A stretch of DNA of 45,683 nucleotides from an uncultured Clostridia bacterium (GTDB taxonomy: Bacteria; Bacillota; Clostridia; Christensenellales; Aristaeellaceae): NCBI GenBank assembly GCA_946627565.1, contig CAMOVR010000011.1, positions 1-45,683 of the forward strand. The letters run 5' to 3'. Below, piece after piece: positions 8,284-16,452 of this stretch; positions within the stretch are counted from its first letter, which is position 1, and the number at the start of each line of letters is the position of its first letter. Both the position numbers and the translations under genes were made by a program. The notes under the pieces were generated by a model, which worked only from the letters and a program-made list of their open reading frames with translations, ran no database searches and was not told the DNA's origin.

Positions 8284-9504
8284 ATGTCATATTCTATTGT
8301 AAGCATCCTTGCCCTGATCGTTCACGTGATCATCAACCAGGATGTGCTCTGGAACAGGCCATGCAAGGAAGTGTCTGCGGATACGGCCCTCAGACGGTTT
8401 TTCCAGGCGGTTATGGTTTTCTATATCACCGACATTCTGTGGGGGATTCTGCACGAGATGCTTTATCTTCCGCTCCTGTATGTCGATACGGCCGCCTATC
8501 ACGCAGCCATGGCGCTGACGCTGCTTCTGTGGACCCGCTACGTGGTGGTGTATCTCAATACCCGGGACTCCTTTGAAAAAATCCTGCTCTACGGCGGACT
8601 GGGCCTTTTCGTCCTTGAACTGACCTCTGTGGTGGTGAACTTTTTCACCCCCATCCTCTTTTCCTTCGGAGATGACGGCATGTACCTGAGGGGCATTGCC
8701 TGGTATATCATCATCTCCCTGCAGTTCATCATGTTCCTGATCACTGCCTTCTATTCCCACATGGTGGCACAGGACAGCCAGGATGCCACCCGGGGACGCT
8801 ACATGACCATGGGCTACTTCGGGCTGTTCATGTGCTTTTTCATCCTCATCCAGTTTTTCAACCCCCTGCAGCCCATCTATGCCATAGGGCTGATGACGGG
8901 CACATGCCTGATCCACACCTTTGTGCTTCTGGATGAGAAGGAGGAATACAAAGCCAGGCTGGAGGCTGTGCTGTGCCGGGAGCAGGAACAGAAACAGGAA
9001 CTGGATTCGGCCATGCACAAGGCCTATACGGATCCCCTGACAGGGGTAAAAAGCAAGCACGCCTATGTGGAGGCGGCCGAGCGGATGGAGCACAGGATCC
9101 ACATCAACGCACTGAAGGAGTTCGGGGTGGTGGTCTTCGACCTCAACGGACTTAAGCATGTCAACGACACGGAAGGCCACGATGCAGGGGATGAATACAT
9201 CCGGCACGCGGCCAAACTGATCTGCCGTACCTACAAGCACAGCCCGGTGTTCCGCATCGGCGGGGATGAATTTGTGGTGACCCTGGAGGGGGAAGATTAC
9301 GCAAACCGCACCAGCCTCCTGGAAGTCTTCGAAAAGGAGGTTGACCGGAACCTTGAGGAAAACGGCCTTTCCATCTCCAGCGGCATGGCAGTTTTCGAGT
9401 GGGGAAGGGACAAGACGTACCAGGTGGTCTTCAACCGGGCGGATGAGCGCATGTACAGGCGCAAGCAGGAGCTGAAGGCCCGGGGCGCAAGAATGCGGGA
9501 TTAA
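8284..9504 (+). CDS. 7TM-type membrane GGDEF protein (diguanylate cyclase)
   Basis: A 406-residue protein. Residues 1-220 hold about six or seven hydrophobic helices with short loops, a membrane sensor with no recognisable ligand motif. A short Glu/Gln-rich coiled linker (about 218-245) leads to a GGDEF domain: YTDPLTGVKSKHAYVE, VVFDLNGLKHVND, intact RIGGDEF (GGDEF at 326-330) and closing ADERMYRRKQELK. It should make cyclic di-GMP from GTP at the inner face of the membrane. No RxxD inhibitory site is evident. The start at 8284 has GGAG about 9 bases upstream; a GTG 33 bases earlier lacks one. It is transcribed from the promoter at 8181 as a single gene, divergent from the phosphatase. Confidence 0.88.
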   Translation: MSYSIVSILALIVHVIINQDVLWNRPCKEVSADTALRRFFQAVMVFYITDILWGILHEMLYLPLLYVDTAAYHAAMALTLLLWTRYVVVYLNTRDSFEKILLYGGLGLFVLELTSVVVNFFTPILFSFGDDGMYLRGIAWYIIISLQFIMFLITAFYSHMVAQDSQDATRGRYMTMGYFGLFMCFFILIQFFNPLQPIYAIGLMTGTCLIHTFVLLDEKEEYKARLEAVLCREQEQKQELDSAMHKAYTDPLTGVKSKHAYVEAAERMEHRIHINALKEFGVVVFDLNGLKHVNDTEGHDAGDEYIRHAAKLICRTYKHSPVFRIGGDEFVVTLEGEDYANRTSLLEVFEKEVDRNLEENGLSISSGMAVFEWGRDKTYQVVFNRADERMYRRKQELKARGARMRD

Positions 9505-9533
9505 AAGTAAATAACCCGGGAACATGGCATCAG

Positions 9534-9577
9534 GCATAAACCGGCCGGAACCTTTTAAGGTACCGGCCGGTTTATGC
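9534..9577. repeat. Long inverted repeat after the GGDEF gene
   Basis: GCATAAACCGGCCGG (9534-9548) is matched by CCGGCCGGTTTATGC (9563-9577); the arms continue inward with one mismatch to a loop near TTTT, giving almost 20 pairs. There is no T run after it, so it is a terminator-like or RNA-stabilising hairpin, or a protein-binding dyad, between the GGDEF and GntR genes. The rest of the 9505-9728 gap contains a possible -10 (TATACT at 9672-9677) for the regulator gene. Confidence 0.6.
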
Positions 9578-9728
9578 GCACAGGAAGGCGCAGAGGGACA
9601 GACGGGTGATTTCTGTCCGGTTTATCTGCCCTTTCAGTTGTGCCGGATTTTTCTTTTTCCCGTCTGTGTGCTATACTTCATTCCTGCAAATCAGCATTTG
9701 CAGGCTGAACGGGGAGGAAATGTGCAAG

Positions 9729-10436
9729 ATGACAGACGCAGAAAATGTCCAGACACCAAAATACAGACAACTCCTGGATACCCTGCGGGGGTCAATCCTC
9801 AACGGCACATACCGCGTACACGACAGAATTCCATCGGAAAACGAGCTGAGCGCGCATTTTGATGTCAGCCGCGTGACCGTCAGAAGGGCGCTTAAGGAAC
9901 TTGAGGAAGAAGGTTTGCTGGAGCGGCGCAGGGGAAAGGGCTCCTTTGTGAGCATGCCCCGCATCCAGCGTGACCTGAAGATGGTGACGAGCTTCCATGC
10001 CTCCTGTGAGATGATGGGGCTCGTTGCTTCTGCGCGTGTTCTGTCCGGCATCCTGATTTCCCCGGATGAAAGGGATGTAAAGGTGCTGGGCTGCGACCCG
10101 GCGGGACAGGTGGTGGAAATCAGGAGACTCTGTCTTGCCGACGATGTTCCCGTTATGCTGGAGGTCAATCACTTTTCCCCGGACTATGCATGGCTTCTTC
10201 AGGAAGACCTGAATGTTTCCCTGTACGGACTGCTCAGAAGCAGACGGATAGAACCCGATAAGGCAATTCATGAGATTTCCCTGTGGAAATCCGACCAGGA
10301 GGATGCCCGGTGGCTGGGCACCGGGATCGGGGATGCCCTTCTCAGGGTCGTGGAGGCGATCTACGATCAGAAGGGGAATCCGCTGCACACATCCGAACAG
10401 CATGTCAGGGGAGACCGGTTCACCTTCAGAATCTGA
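9729..10436 (+). CDS. GntR-family (HutC/UTRA) transcriptional regulator
   Basis: A 235-residue DNA-binding regulator. Residues about 8-75 are the winged helix of GntR proteins: YRQLLDTLRGSILNGTY, RIPSENELSAHFDVSRVTVRRALKELEEEGLLERRRGKGSFV. Residues about 90-230 form a UTRA ligand-binding domain (VVEIRRLCLADDVPVMLE, then SLYGLLRSR and a late DALLRVVEAIYDQKGNPLHTSEQH). The family binds small effectors, often phosphorylated sugars or amino-acid derivatives, and represses nearby genes. There is no sugar operon beside it, so its targets are unknown. ATG at 9729 is preferred because GGGGAGG lies 11 bases upstream; another ATG 9 bases earlier is too close to that site. A terminator at 10467-10487 isolates it from the next gene. 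Confidence 0.88.
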   Translation: MTDAENVQTPKYRQLLDTLRGSILNGTYRVHDRIPSENELSAHFDVSRVTVRRALKELEEEGLLERRRGKGSFVSMPRIQRDLKMVTSFHASCEMMGLVASARVLSGILISPDERDVKVLGCDPAGQVVEIRRLCLADDVPVMLEVNHFSPDYAWLLQEDLNVSLYGLLRSRRIEPDKAIHEISLWKSDQEDARWLGTGIGDALLRVVEAIYDQKGNPLHTSEQHVRGDRFTFRI

Positions 10437-10466
10437 AAGGGGACGCGGTGCGTTCCCAGAAGCAAG

Positions 10467-10487
10467 ACCTGTCAGAGACAGGTTTTT
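10467..10487 (+). terminator. Small terminator after the GntR gene
   Basis: ACCTGTC (10467-10473) pairs with GACAGGT (10477-10483) across an AGA loop and is followed by TTTT. It lies 30 bases below the stop codon. Confidence 0.55.
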
Positions 10488-10537
10488 CTGCGCCGGGAGG
10501 TGTTCGTTTTATCCCGGCAGTCATATGAAAGGATTTG

Positions 10538-11548
10538 ATGTGTTTGGCAAAATATGCCGTCTTTGTGGACCTTGAGAACTGCGGTGCCAAGGTTACCACA
10601 CTCAACAGCATTCTGGAGAAGGTCAAGATACGCGGCGACATTCTCCTGGGCCGGGTATACGGATACACCGACCGGTTTTCGGATCTCAAGGAGATCCTTC
10701 TGAGCAACACCTTCCAGGTGGTTCCTTCCATCCGCTACGGCATTGCCCAGAAAAACAACGCGGATATTCAGCTGGTGGTGGATGCGCTGGAGGTTGCCTA
10801 TACCAATCCCCTGATCGACTCCTTCTGCATCGTTTCCGGCGACAGCGACTACATGCCCCTGGTGGGACGGCTCAAGGCCATGGGCAAGTTCGTGCTGGGC
10901 ATCTCCCGTTCGGAAGCAGCCAGCAACATTTTCATCAGCGCCTGCAATGAGTTCCAGTTCCTGGAGAGCATGGGAGGCCGCACCACCGCCAAGGAAAAGA
11001 ACAGCCCCAAGCAGGTCAAGGGCCAGGTCAGCGACGAACTCATGGACCTGTCCGATCTCAACAAGCTGGTGGTGAACATCTGCGAGGAGCAGTCGGATAC
11101 CGACGGCATGTACGCCTCGGAACTGAAAAACGTCATCATGCGTCTGCGGCCTGACTTTAACGAGAAATCCTACGGCTGTCCCACCTTCTACAAGCTCCTG
11201 ATCAAGTTGCAGGCCAAGTTTGGCGACATTCATGTCAAGAACGACAACTACAATGTCATGATCACCCTGACCAGCAAGGCAGGGGACGCGGGAGAGGAAG
11301 AGACCCAGCTGACACGGGACAACTGGAGGGAAGCCTTCAAGGCACAGCTGGATGCCTACAAGGAGGGCGGGTTTGACCGCATCAATCCTTCCATCCTCAA
11401 GGCGGACATCCTCACCACCTATCCGGACTTCAGCGAGAAGGCCATCGGGTTCAAGCGGTTTTCAGATGTCATGAAGCAGCTGGAAAAGGAACACATGGTG
11501 GTTGTGGAGATGGATGAGCAGAAGACCATGCTGGTCAAGCTGCTGTAA
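10538..11548 (+). CDS. NYN-domain RNase-like protein with LOTUS/OST-HTH domains
   Basis: A 336-residue cytoplasmic protein. Residues about 5-145 are an NYN (PIN-like) nuclease domain with the expected acidic residues: FVDLEN, NADIQLVVDALE and SGDSDYMPLVGRLKAMGK. Residues about 165-235 and 255-336 look like two OST-HTH/LOTUS RNA-binding modules (a winged-helix with GMYASELKNVIMRLRPDFNEKSYGCPTF and INPSILKADILTTYPDFSEKAIGFKRF patterns). In other organisms such proteins bind and cut RNA or regulate translation; here the RNA target is unknown. ATG at 10538 lies 6 bases after AAAGGA. It is followed 14 bases later by the HD-domain gene, so they are probably one operon. Confidence 0.85.
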   Translation: MCLAKYAVFVDLENCGAKVTTLNSILEKVKIRGDILLGRVYGYTDRFSDLKEILLSNTFQVVPSIRYGIAQKNNADIQLVVDALEVAYTNPLIDSFCIVSGDSDYMPLVGRLKAMGKFVLGISRSEAASNIFISACNEFQFLESMGGRTTAKEKNSPKQVKGQVSDELMDLSDLNKLVVNICEEQSDTDGMYASELKNVIMRLRPDFNEKSYGCPTFYKLLIKLQAKFGDIHVKNDNYNVMITLTSKAGDAGEEETQLTRDNWREAFKAQLDAYKEGGFDRINPSILKADILTTYPDFSEKAIGFKRFSDVMKQLEKEHMVVVEMDEQKTMLVKLL

Positions 11549-11562
11549 AAGGGGGCATCAGG

Positions 11563-12159
11563 ATGGAAGCGGGCATCAGCCGCGGTGAAGCGCTGAAGCT
11601 TTTAAGAGAGTACAACAAAGAGTCTTTTCATCTCCAGCATGCCCTGACGGTGGAGGCCGTCATGCGCTGGTATGCCCGGCATCTCGGGTACGGCGAGGAT
11701 GAGGACTTCTGGGGTCTGGCAGGGCTTCTCCATGACCTGGATTTTGAACAGTGGCCCGAAGAACACTGCATCAAATGTGTGGGGCTTCTTAAGGATGCGG
11801 GCTGCTCGGATGCCTTGATCCATGCCATCTGCAGCCACGGCTGGGGACTGACGGTGGAGACGCAGCCGGAACTTGAAATGGAAAAGGTTCTTTTTGCAGC
11901 CGATGAACTGACAGGCATCGTCTTTGCAGCCGCCAAGATGCGGCCGTCCAGGTCCTGCACGGACATGGAACTGAGCAGTCTCAAAAAGAAATTCAAGGAC
12001 AAAAAGTTTGCGGCAGGCTGCGACCGGGATGTGATCCGCAGGGGCGCGGAAATCCTGGACTGGGATCTTGACCGCCTGCTGCAGGATACCCTGACCGCCA
12101 TGGCGGAAAATGAAGCTCATGTCCGGCAGCAGCTCAGTGACATGGGCCTGGAAGCCTGA
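11563..12159 (+). CDS. HD-domain phosphohydrolase
   Basis: A 198-residue soluble protein of the HD superfamily. Metal ligands are visible: His in LQHALTVEAVM (about 26), HD in GLAGLLHDLDFEQWP (about 57-58), His in ICSHGWG and Asp in AADELTG. The size and the LHDLDFEQWPEEH pattern fit the small predicted hydrolases often labelled HDIG-domain proteins, whose substrate, a nucleotide or phosphorylated compound, is not known. It starts 14 bases after the NYN-LOTUS gene with AAGGGGG 8 bases upstream of the ATG. Co-transcription with a nuclease-like protein could point to a role in nucleotide or RNA turnover, which is inference. Confidence 0.82.
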   Translation: MEAGISRGEALKLLREYNKESFHLQHALTVEAVMRWYARHLGYGEDEDFWGLAGLLHDLDFEQWPEEHCIKCVGLLKDAGCSDALIHAICSHGWGLTVETQPELEMEKVLFAADELTGIVFAAAKMRPSRSCTDMELSSLKKKFKDKKFAAGCDRDVIRRGAEILDWDLDRLLQDTLTAMAENEAHVRQQLSDMGLEA

Positions 12160-12192
12160 ACAGAAACCTGACAGCTGGGAGGTGAACGTTTC

Positions 12193-12726
12193 TTGAAATA
12201 TCTGCGAAGACTGATGTGGTTTCTGGCCTCGCGTCTTGCCGTGATATGCATGGTTTCGGGACTGTGCGTGGTTTCCTTCTATTATGCCATGAACCTGACC
12301 AATATGCAGATCATCATCAAGGACGGCATGGCCAGACGGGCCCAGTACGTCATGGGCATGGACAAGGCAGATGAACTGAGCAAGTATTTCCAGAGCGGAT
12401 TCCTTCAGACGGATGCTGTGCTGCTGACGGTACAGAACGGTTCAAGCCCCTACATGGATTACACGGTGAGGGGCATTGACCACCGCATTGAGATGGGCTT
12501 TGTCTGGGTCTGGCCCTGGGAAGAAGTCTGCAGGGTGGAAATCGTGGAAAGCATACCCAGGATCGACGGCAGGGTCAGAGCAGACCGGGCCGAAGCCATT
12601 GTGGAAGCCTACGGTGCAGATGCCGTTTACCCGCCCGCCTGGCATAGCGCCCGCTACCGGGTGACACTGGGCAGGGAGAGCGGACAGTGGAAGATCCGGG
12701 GACTGTCCATTCTTGAGACATACTGA
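12193..12726 (+). CDS. Single-helix membrane protein, function unknown
   Basis: A 177-residue protein, not recognised. Residues 1-10 are basic, residues about 11-35 a membrane helix (FLASRLAVICMVSGLCVVSFYYAM), and the rest an extracytoplasmic domain with a repeated acidic/aromatic pattern (DYTVRGIDHRIEMGFVWVWPWEEV, SARYRVTLGRESGQWKI). The last part resembles the small fold used by secreted or membrane proteins that read out a transported value, but no family can be named. It starts at TTG 12193 with GGGAGGTGAA 6-11 bases upstream and follows the HD gene by 33 bases, so it closes that operon at the shared terminator 12727-12761. Confidence 0.7.
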   Translation: MKYLRRLMWFLASRLAVICMVSGLCVVSFYYAMNLTNMQIIIKDGMARRAQYVMGMDKADELSKYFQSGFLQTDAVLLTVQNGSSPYMDYTVRGIDHRIEMGFVWVWPWEEVCRVEIVESIPRIDGRVRADRAEAIVEAYGADAVYPPAWHSARYRVTLGRESGQWKIRGLSILETY

Positions 12727-12761
12727 AACAAAACAGGCAGCATCCGGCTGCCTGTTTTGTT
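12727..12761. terminator. Bidirectional terminator between convergent genes
   Basis: A perfect 15-base stem, AACAAAACAGGCAGC with GCTGCCTGTTTTGTT, with loop ATCCG. A-tract and T-tract lie on opposite sides, so it serves both the plus-strand membrane-protein operon and the minus-strand NAGPA gene; its right arm overlaps the stop codon of the latter. Confidence 0.85.
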
Positions 12762-14013
12762 ATGGCTGTGTCTGTGCATTCCTGGAAGTGCCGAAGGTAA
12801 TGAGACTGGCCACTGAGCGGGCGGATGCGCCGTCTGCGTTGATCTGTTCCCCCATAAAGCACAGGGCCGTGGTGCCGCCGCCGTCCAGGTTCAGGGCTTC
12901 CTGAACGTGCCAGGAAAGCATGCGCTCCACCAGAAATGAAAAGTAGCACCCCTTTGACGCATCCGTCCGTCCGTTTACGGTCAGAATCAGGTAGTGGCCG
13001 GGCTCAATCATGCCCAGGGCACATCTGGGTTCCCGGTAGTGATAGTAGTCCTTCCGGAGCGCTTTCTCTCCGGCCTCTCCGCCGCTTACCAGGATGGGAC
13101 CGAAGGAGAAGACATCAAGGGCACCCATGGCGAGGTACTCTTCCCCGGTGTGTTCGCCGCCTTTGAAACACTGCATGCTTCCGTCCGGAAAACAGGCCAG
13201 GGTTTCAAGCCCCGGAAAGTTCCTGCTGCCGTTTCTGCCGTTACAGAGGATTTCGCCTGACCGGATAATGACGCCGGTCCTTAAGTGATTCCTGACCCGG
13301 TAGAAGAAGTAGTCATCCGAAAAGGCCAGGACGGCGCCTTCCTGTCTTGCCAGGGTCTGGGGCCGCAGAAGTCTGCCTTTTTCTATATTGCCGATGGAAA
13401 CCGTTTTCAGGTTTTCTCCCGGTACGGCTCTGACTTCTGTTTCATACCAGACAAGAGGAACGGTCGGGTCCGTATAGCGGTGAATTTCCACCTGAAGGGT
13501 GGAAGAAAAGTACAGCCAGAGTCCGCCGGTACTGTCACGGTAGACATATTCCAGGGAACTGTCTGTGAGAAAGCCTTCCTCATTTCTTTCAGGGGGTTCA
13601 GGCGGCGGAGATACCGGGGCAGCCTCTGCTTCTGAAGCAGGTGCATCGGAAAGAGGTGCTTCGGAAAGGGAGGAGGGCAGGTCACGGTCGGCATAGCGTT
13701 TTCCGTCTGCCGTGATGACTTCATCTGAAAAGATCAGGGAAAGCAGCTCGGGACTGCAGTTCCCGGTGGGCTCAAGTCCGTTCATTTCCTGCAGCAGGGC
13801 TACACGCTGGGCTGTAATGTCGTTGTATATGGGAGAAAACTTCCGGGAGGTAAAATAGCCCAGGACATACATGCGCTCCTTGAGGGCATCCACTTCCGGA
13901 CCGCTGTCGCCCTTTTGAAGACCGGCAGCCCCTTCTGAAAAAGCAGGGGAGAGGGGCAGACAGGATGCAAACAGCAGAAATATGGAGAGAAAAAGCAAAA
14001 CCATACGGCGCAT
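12760..14013 (-). CDS. Secreted phosphodiester glycosidase (NAGPA) domain protein with N-terminal peptidoglycan-binding-like domain
   Basis: A 417-residue exported protein. Signal peptide at residues 1-25 (MRRMVLLFLSIFLLFASCLPL). Residues about 28-95 resemble PG_binding_1 (LQKGDSGPEVDALKERMYVLGYF, ending in a short helix). Residues about 150-417 match the phosphodiester glycosidase/NAGPA fold: GVIIRSGEIL, ALGMIEPGHYLILTVNGR, and the signature ALNLDGGGTTALCFMGEQI. Relatives uncap phosphodiester-linked sugars, for instance in lysosomal targeting or in exopolysaccharide and cell-wall metabolism. The start at 14013 has GGAGG 7 bases upstream; a frame to 14190 has no ribosome site and an artificial Phe/Pro-rich extension. 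A paralogous NAGPA gene lies 2.4 kb away at 16453. Confidence 0.85.
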   Translation of the reverse strand: MRRMVLLFLSIFLLFASCLPLSPAFSEGAAGLQKGDSGPEVDALKERMYVLGYFTSRKFSPIYNDITAQRVALLQEMNGLEPTGNCSPELLSLIFSDEVITADGKRYADRDLPSSLSEAPLSDAPASEAEAAPVSPPPEPPERNEEGFLTDSSLEYVYRDSTGGLWLYFSSTLQVEIHRYTDPTVPLVWYETEVRAVPGENLKTVSIGNIEKGRLLRPQTLARQEGAVLAFSDDYFFYRVRNHLRTGVIIRSGEILCNGRNGSRNFPGLETLACFPDGSMQCFKGGEHTGEEYLAMGALDVFSFGPILVSGGEAGEKALRKDYYHYREPRCALGMIEPGHYLILTVNGRTDASKGCYFSFLVERMLSWHVQEALNLDGGGTTALCFMGEQINADGASARSVASLITFGTSRNAQTQP

Positions 14014-14583
14014 GGACGCACCTCCGGGGAAAGATCTAAAAGGTAAACAAAATAAAAAAGAGAAGGAATAAGGAAACCGGAAGGGAATTATAACACAGCC
14101 CAGGAGATGCACAACGGGGGGGAATCGGCGGGACAGGGTGCTCCAGGAGGGACTCCGCGGAAAGCATACTCTGGTTTCTGAAAGAAACAAGCAAATCTGT
14201 ATTTTCCGGTATCTTCCGGGAGAAGCCTGAAGGGGAAAACAGGCCTGAAAAGGGATCCGGGAAGGGAAAAACAGGCTGCAAATCCTGCGCGATAGTATGA
14301 CGGGAACCGTTTATCTGCAATAAAAAGTAAAGCGCATCGATTGAATATGAATGATGTGTATGAAAGCAATAAAAAGGAAAAACTGGAACTGCATCTGAGT
14401 AAAACCGTTCCCGAGCCGGCCTGCCTGGAAAAAATGGCCTGGAATAAAAAAAGAGAATTTTCTTCTGAAACTCGATAAAAAACAGCAGGAGTTAAAAAAG
14501 ACAAATATGTGAAAACCTTGAAATACCAACAAAAAAAGAAAGGCTGTAAAGCGTGAACACAGGAAAAAGCATCTGCCGAAACC

Positions 14584-14612
14584 TTGCATTCCTGGAGGGA
14601 ACGCGATACAAT
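14584..14612 (+). promoter_or_regulatory. Sigma-A promoter with long 5' leader
   Basis: TTGCAT (14584-14589), 17-base spacer, TACAAT (14607-14612). Transcription would begin near 14619, about 170 bases before the start codon of the large secreted protein, so the mRNA would have a long leader. The motif TGAACCGTTTATTGATTG lies just downstream of the -10. Confidence 0.65.
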
Positions 14613-14647
14613 ACAGTCGCCGGACCTGAACCGTTTATTGATTGAGC

Positions 14648-14753
14648 TCCGGAAGGGACAGGATCTTGTGTGTGAGATCTGTTCCGGATAGTAATGTGCG
14701 ATTCTGCAAATGCCTTGACTGGTGTTGAAAATATCTACCTAACAAGTAAGGCA
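14648..14753 (+). promoter_or_regulatory. Possible structured leader RNA (hairpins of unknown class)
   Basis: Two nested stems can form in the leader. CCGGAA with TTCCGG closes an inner CAGGATCT/AGATCTG stem with a G bulge and a TGTGTGTG loop (about 14651-14688). Then GCCTT (about 14711-14715) can pair with AAGGC (about 14749-14753) around a 33-base loop. The layout resembles a cis-acting RNA, but it matches none of the riboswitch classes I know (cyclic di-GMP, guanidine, preQ1, THF, fluoride, ZTP). Confidence 0.3.
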
Positions 14754-14789
14754 ATGCGTGACAAGCGATTAGGGAGAAGCGATCGACGA

Positions 14790-16226
14790 ATGAAAAAAAG
14801 GATTTCTCTTCTTGTTGCAGTTATCATGCTTGGGATGTCCCTGAATCTGTCATGGACCGAAGCACCGGCAGAAGCTGGCAATGATGAATGGCTCCTGGCC
14901 TATGCGCCCGTGGAGGCTGATGCTGTCTTGCCTGATGCAGTTTCATCTGAAGCTGTCTACATGCCAGTAGCAGCATCAGGTGAAACGATGGCAGCACCCG
15001 AAGCACCGGCGGAGGCCGCGGCGGCACCCATTCCGGAAGCTGTGTGGGCAGCACCGGAAGTGGAAATCGTGGTGGATAACCTTGGTGTCGTTGCCGACGG
15101 AAACCAGTTCAGGATGAAAGCCGAGTATGAAGGCACCTATAATGTCCTCTGGCAGGCAACAGACCTGAATAAGCCTGAAGCAGCACGCACCTGGGAAAAG
15201 ATCGGCACAGGATCTGAGATTGTCCTGGTTGCAAACCTTTACATGAATTACCTGGATTACCGGGCAGTGCTGCTGGATGCAAACGGCACAGCAGTTTCTG
15301 AAGCTGTGACCCACCTGACTGTCACCCAGGCATACACAGCCCCTGTGGTGGAAAACGTTCCTGTTCAGTCCTATGAAGCCCCCGTCCCGGTGGAGGCAGA
15401 AGCCCCCGCTGAGATGCCTGTGGAAGCAGCCGCTGAATATGTGCCCGCTGCCTATGAAGCTGCACCTGAAACCGTTCAGGAAGCTGCGGCACCTGCTCCC
15501 GTGCAGGAAACCGTTCAGGCACCGGCCCAGAGTGAAGCTCAGAGCCAGGCACAGAATCAGGCAGCAGAACCTGCCAAGGAAACGGAACACCATCACACAC
15601 GCTGGTATACGCCGCCTGAAGAAGTGACGGTACCCGCCACGGAAGCAGCCGCAGAGGAAGAAAAGACCGTTGCCACCATCTATGTGGGAGATCAGGTTCC
15701 TGAGACTGCAAAGAAGACAGTAAAGGAAGAAACGGAAGAACCTGTGGAAGCTGAGGCACCCGAGACGGAAAGCGTACCGGAAACCTTCCAGCTGACCTAC
15801 TTCATCAGCTACGCATCCACCCAGCCTGTGGAAGAACCGGATGCTCCGGTGGCAGCGGAAGCTGAAATCCCGGATGCCCCCGAAATCGGACTCCATGTGG
15901 AAGCTGAAGACGACACCGTTCCGGATTATGTGGTGGAAGACACTGAGGTTCCCGTTGTGGAAGCCGGTATGGTGGCTGTCAAGGAAGACGAACGCAGTGT
16001 TGTGATTGAATCCTCCTGCGGAACCACCATCATGGACGGCGAGATCATTGAACTGACCGCCAGAATGAAAGGCTTTGAATCCTGCAAGGAAATGCTGATC
16101 ATCTGGGAAGCCAACAAGACCGGTGAATGGGAAGAAGTGGCCAGAGGTACCGACAATACCTTCGAGTATGCGGCCAACGAAGAAAACATCCACTGGGAAT
16201 TCCGGGTCAGAGTACTGTACCGCTGA
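14790..16226 (+). CDS. Large secreted Ala/Pro/Glu-rich protein with two beta-sandwich modules
   Basis: A 478-residue exported protein: signal peptide of about 25 residues (MKKRISLLVAVIMLGMSLNL, cleaved near APAEA). Residues about 90-175 (EVEIVVDNLGVVADGNQFRMKAEYEG...LWQATDLNK, ending in ALLDANGTAVSEAVTHLTV) and 395-478 (ERSVVIESSCGTTIMDGEIIELTARMKGFE...IWEANKTGEWEEVARGTDN) look like two related Ig-like or sugar-binding-type modules. Between them lies a long low-complexity stretch of Ala, Pro, Glu and Val (about 180-390), probably an extended wall or glycan spacer; a HHHTRWYTPPEE patch breaks it. No LPXTG motif or sortase anchor is visible. The start at 14790 (AGGGAG 13 bases upstream) follows a leader of about 170 bases. 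The neighbours are two NAGPA proteins, suggesting an envelope or glycan function. Confidence 0.72.
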   Translation: MKKRISLLVAVIMLGMSLNLSWTEAPAEAGNDEWLLAYAPVEADAVLPDAVSSEAVYMPVAASGETMAAPEAPAEAAAAPIPEAVWAAPEVEIVVDNLGVVADGNQFRMKAEYEGTYNVLWQATDLNKPEAARTWEKIGTGSEIVLVANLYMNYLDYRAVLLDANGTAVSEAVTHLTVTQAYTAPVVENVPVQSYEAPVPVEAEAPAEMPVEAAAEYVPAAYEAAPETVQEAAAPAPVQETVQAPAQSEAQSQAQNQAAEPAKETEHHHTRWYTPPEEVTVPATEAAAEEEKTVATIYVGDQVPETAKKTVKEETEEPVEAEAPETESVPETFQLTYFISYASTQPVEEPDAPVAAEAEIPDAPEIGLHVEAEDDTVPDYVVEDTEVPVVEAGMVAVKEDERSVVIESSCGTTIMDGEIIELTARMKGFESCKEMLIIWEANKTGEWEEVARGTDNTFEYAANEENIHWEFRVRVLYR

Positions 16227-16239
16227 TAAAGCAAAAACG

Positions 16240-16275
16240 CAGACACAGATCCTTACGAGGGTCTGTGTCTGTTTT
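16240..16275 (+). terminator. Terminator of the large secreted protein gene
   Basis: CAGACACAGATCC (16240-16252) pairs with GGGTCTGTGTCTG (16259-16271), one G-T pair, followed by TTTT. It lies 14 bases after the stop codon. Confidence 0.85.
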
Positions 16276-16378
16276 ATGTCTGGAAAATGCTGCCGCCTTC
16301 CGGCAGTCTGTCACCTGAAAGGCGATCGTGCAGGCAGGGGAAAAAGGCTGTATAACCGCGTTTTCAGACGTATTTTCG

Positions 16379-16407
16379 TTGACACGCCTATGTGCTGACG
16401 ATATAAT
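16379..16407 (+). promoter_or_regulatory. Perfect consensus sigma-A promoter of the NAGPA-lgt-GNAT-tdk operon
   Basis: TTGACA (16379-16384), 17-base spacer and TATAAT (16402-16407), both hexamers exact. The first start codon lies 45 bases beyond the -10. This is the strongest promoter seen in the window together with that at 45642, predicting high expression of the four-gene operon. Confidence 0.85.
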
Positions 16408-16452
16408 TGCATGGTCCGCCCATGGCGGCTATGAAGATATTGGAGGGAAGCC

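Larger units (their letters stand above)
14014..14789. other. Long intergenic region with promoter and structured leader
   Basis: A 776-base gap. Bases 14036-14580 are purine-rich on the plus strand and carry no convincing gene; a 43-codon plus-strand frame (14347-14478, rich in Lys and Glu) has no ribosome site. The minus-strand frames here are shadows of the purine tract. Two copies of GAACCGTTTAT sit at 14304-14314 and 14628-14638, and a third at 8142-8152. A promoter (14584-14612) and a probably structured leader (about 14620-14789) precede the large secreted protein gene. Confidence 0.55.

Noticed and set aside
9534-9577. Inverted repeat as a mobile-element end
   Set aside because: Only one copy was seen in the window, without transposase or target duplication; it is kept only as a hairpin.
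14347-14478. A 43-codon plus-strand frame rich in Lys and Glu
   Set aside because: It lies in a purine-rich tract, has no ribosome site and no recognisable relatives.
14088-14504. A minus-strand 138-codon frame rich in Phe, Leu and Ser
   Set aside because: It is the shadow of the plus-strand purine tract and lacks a ribosome site.
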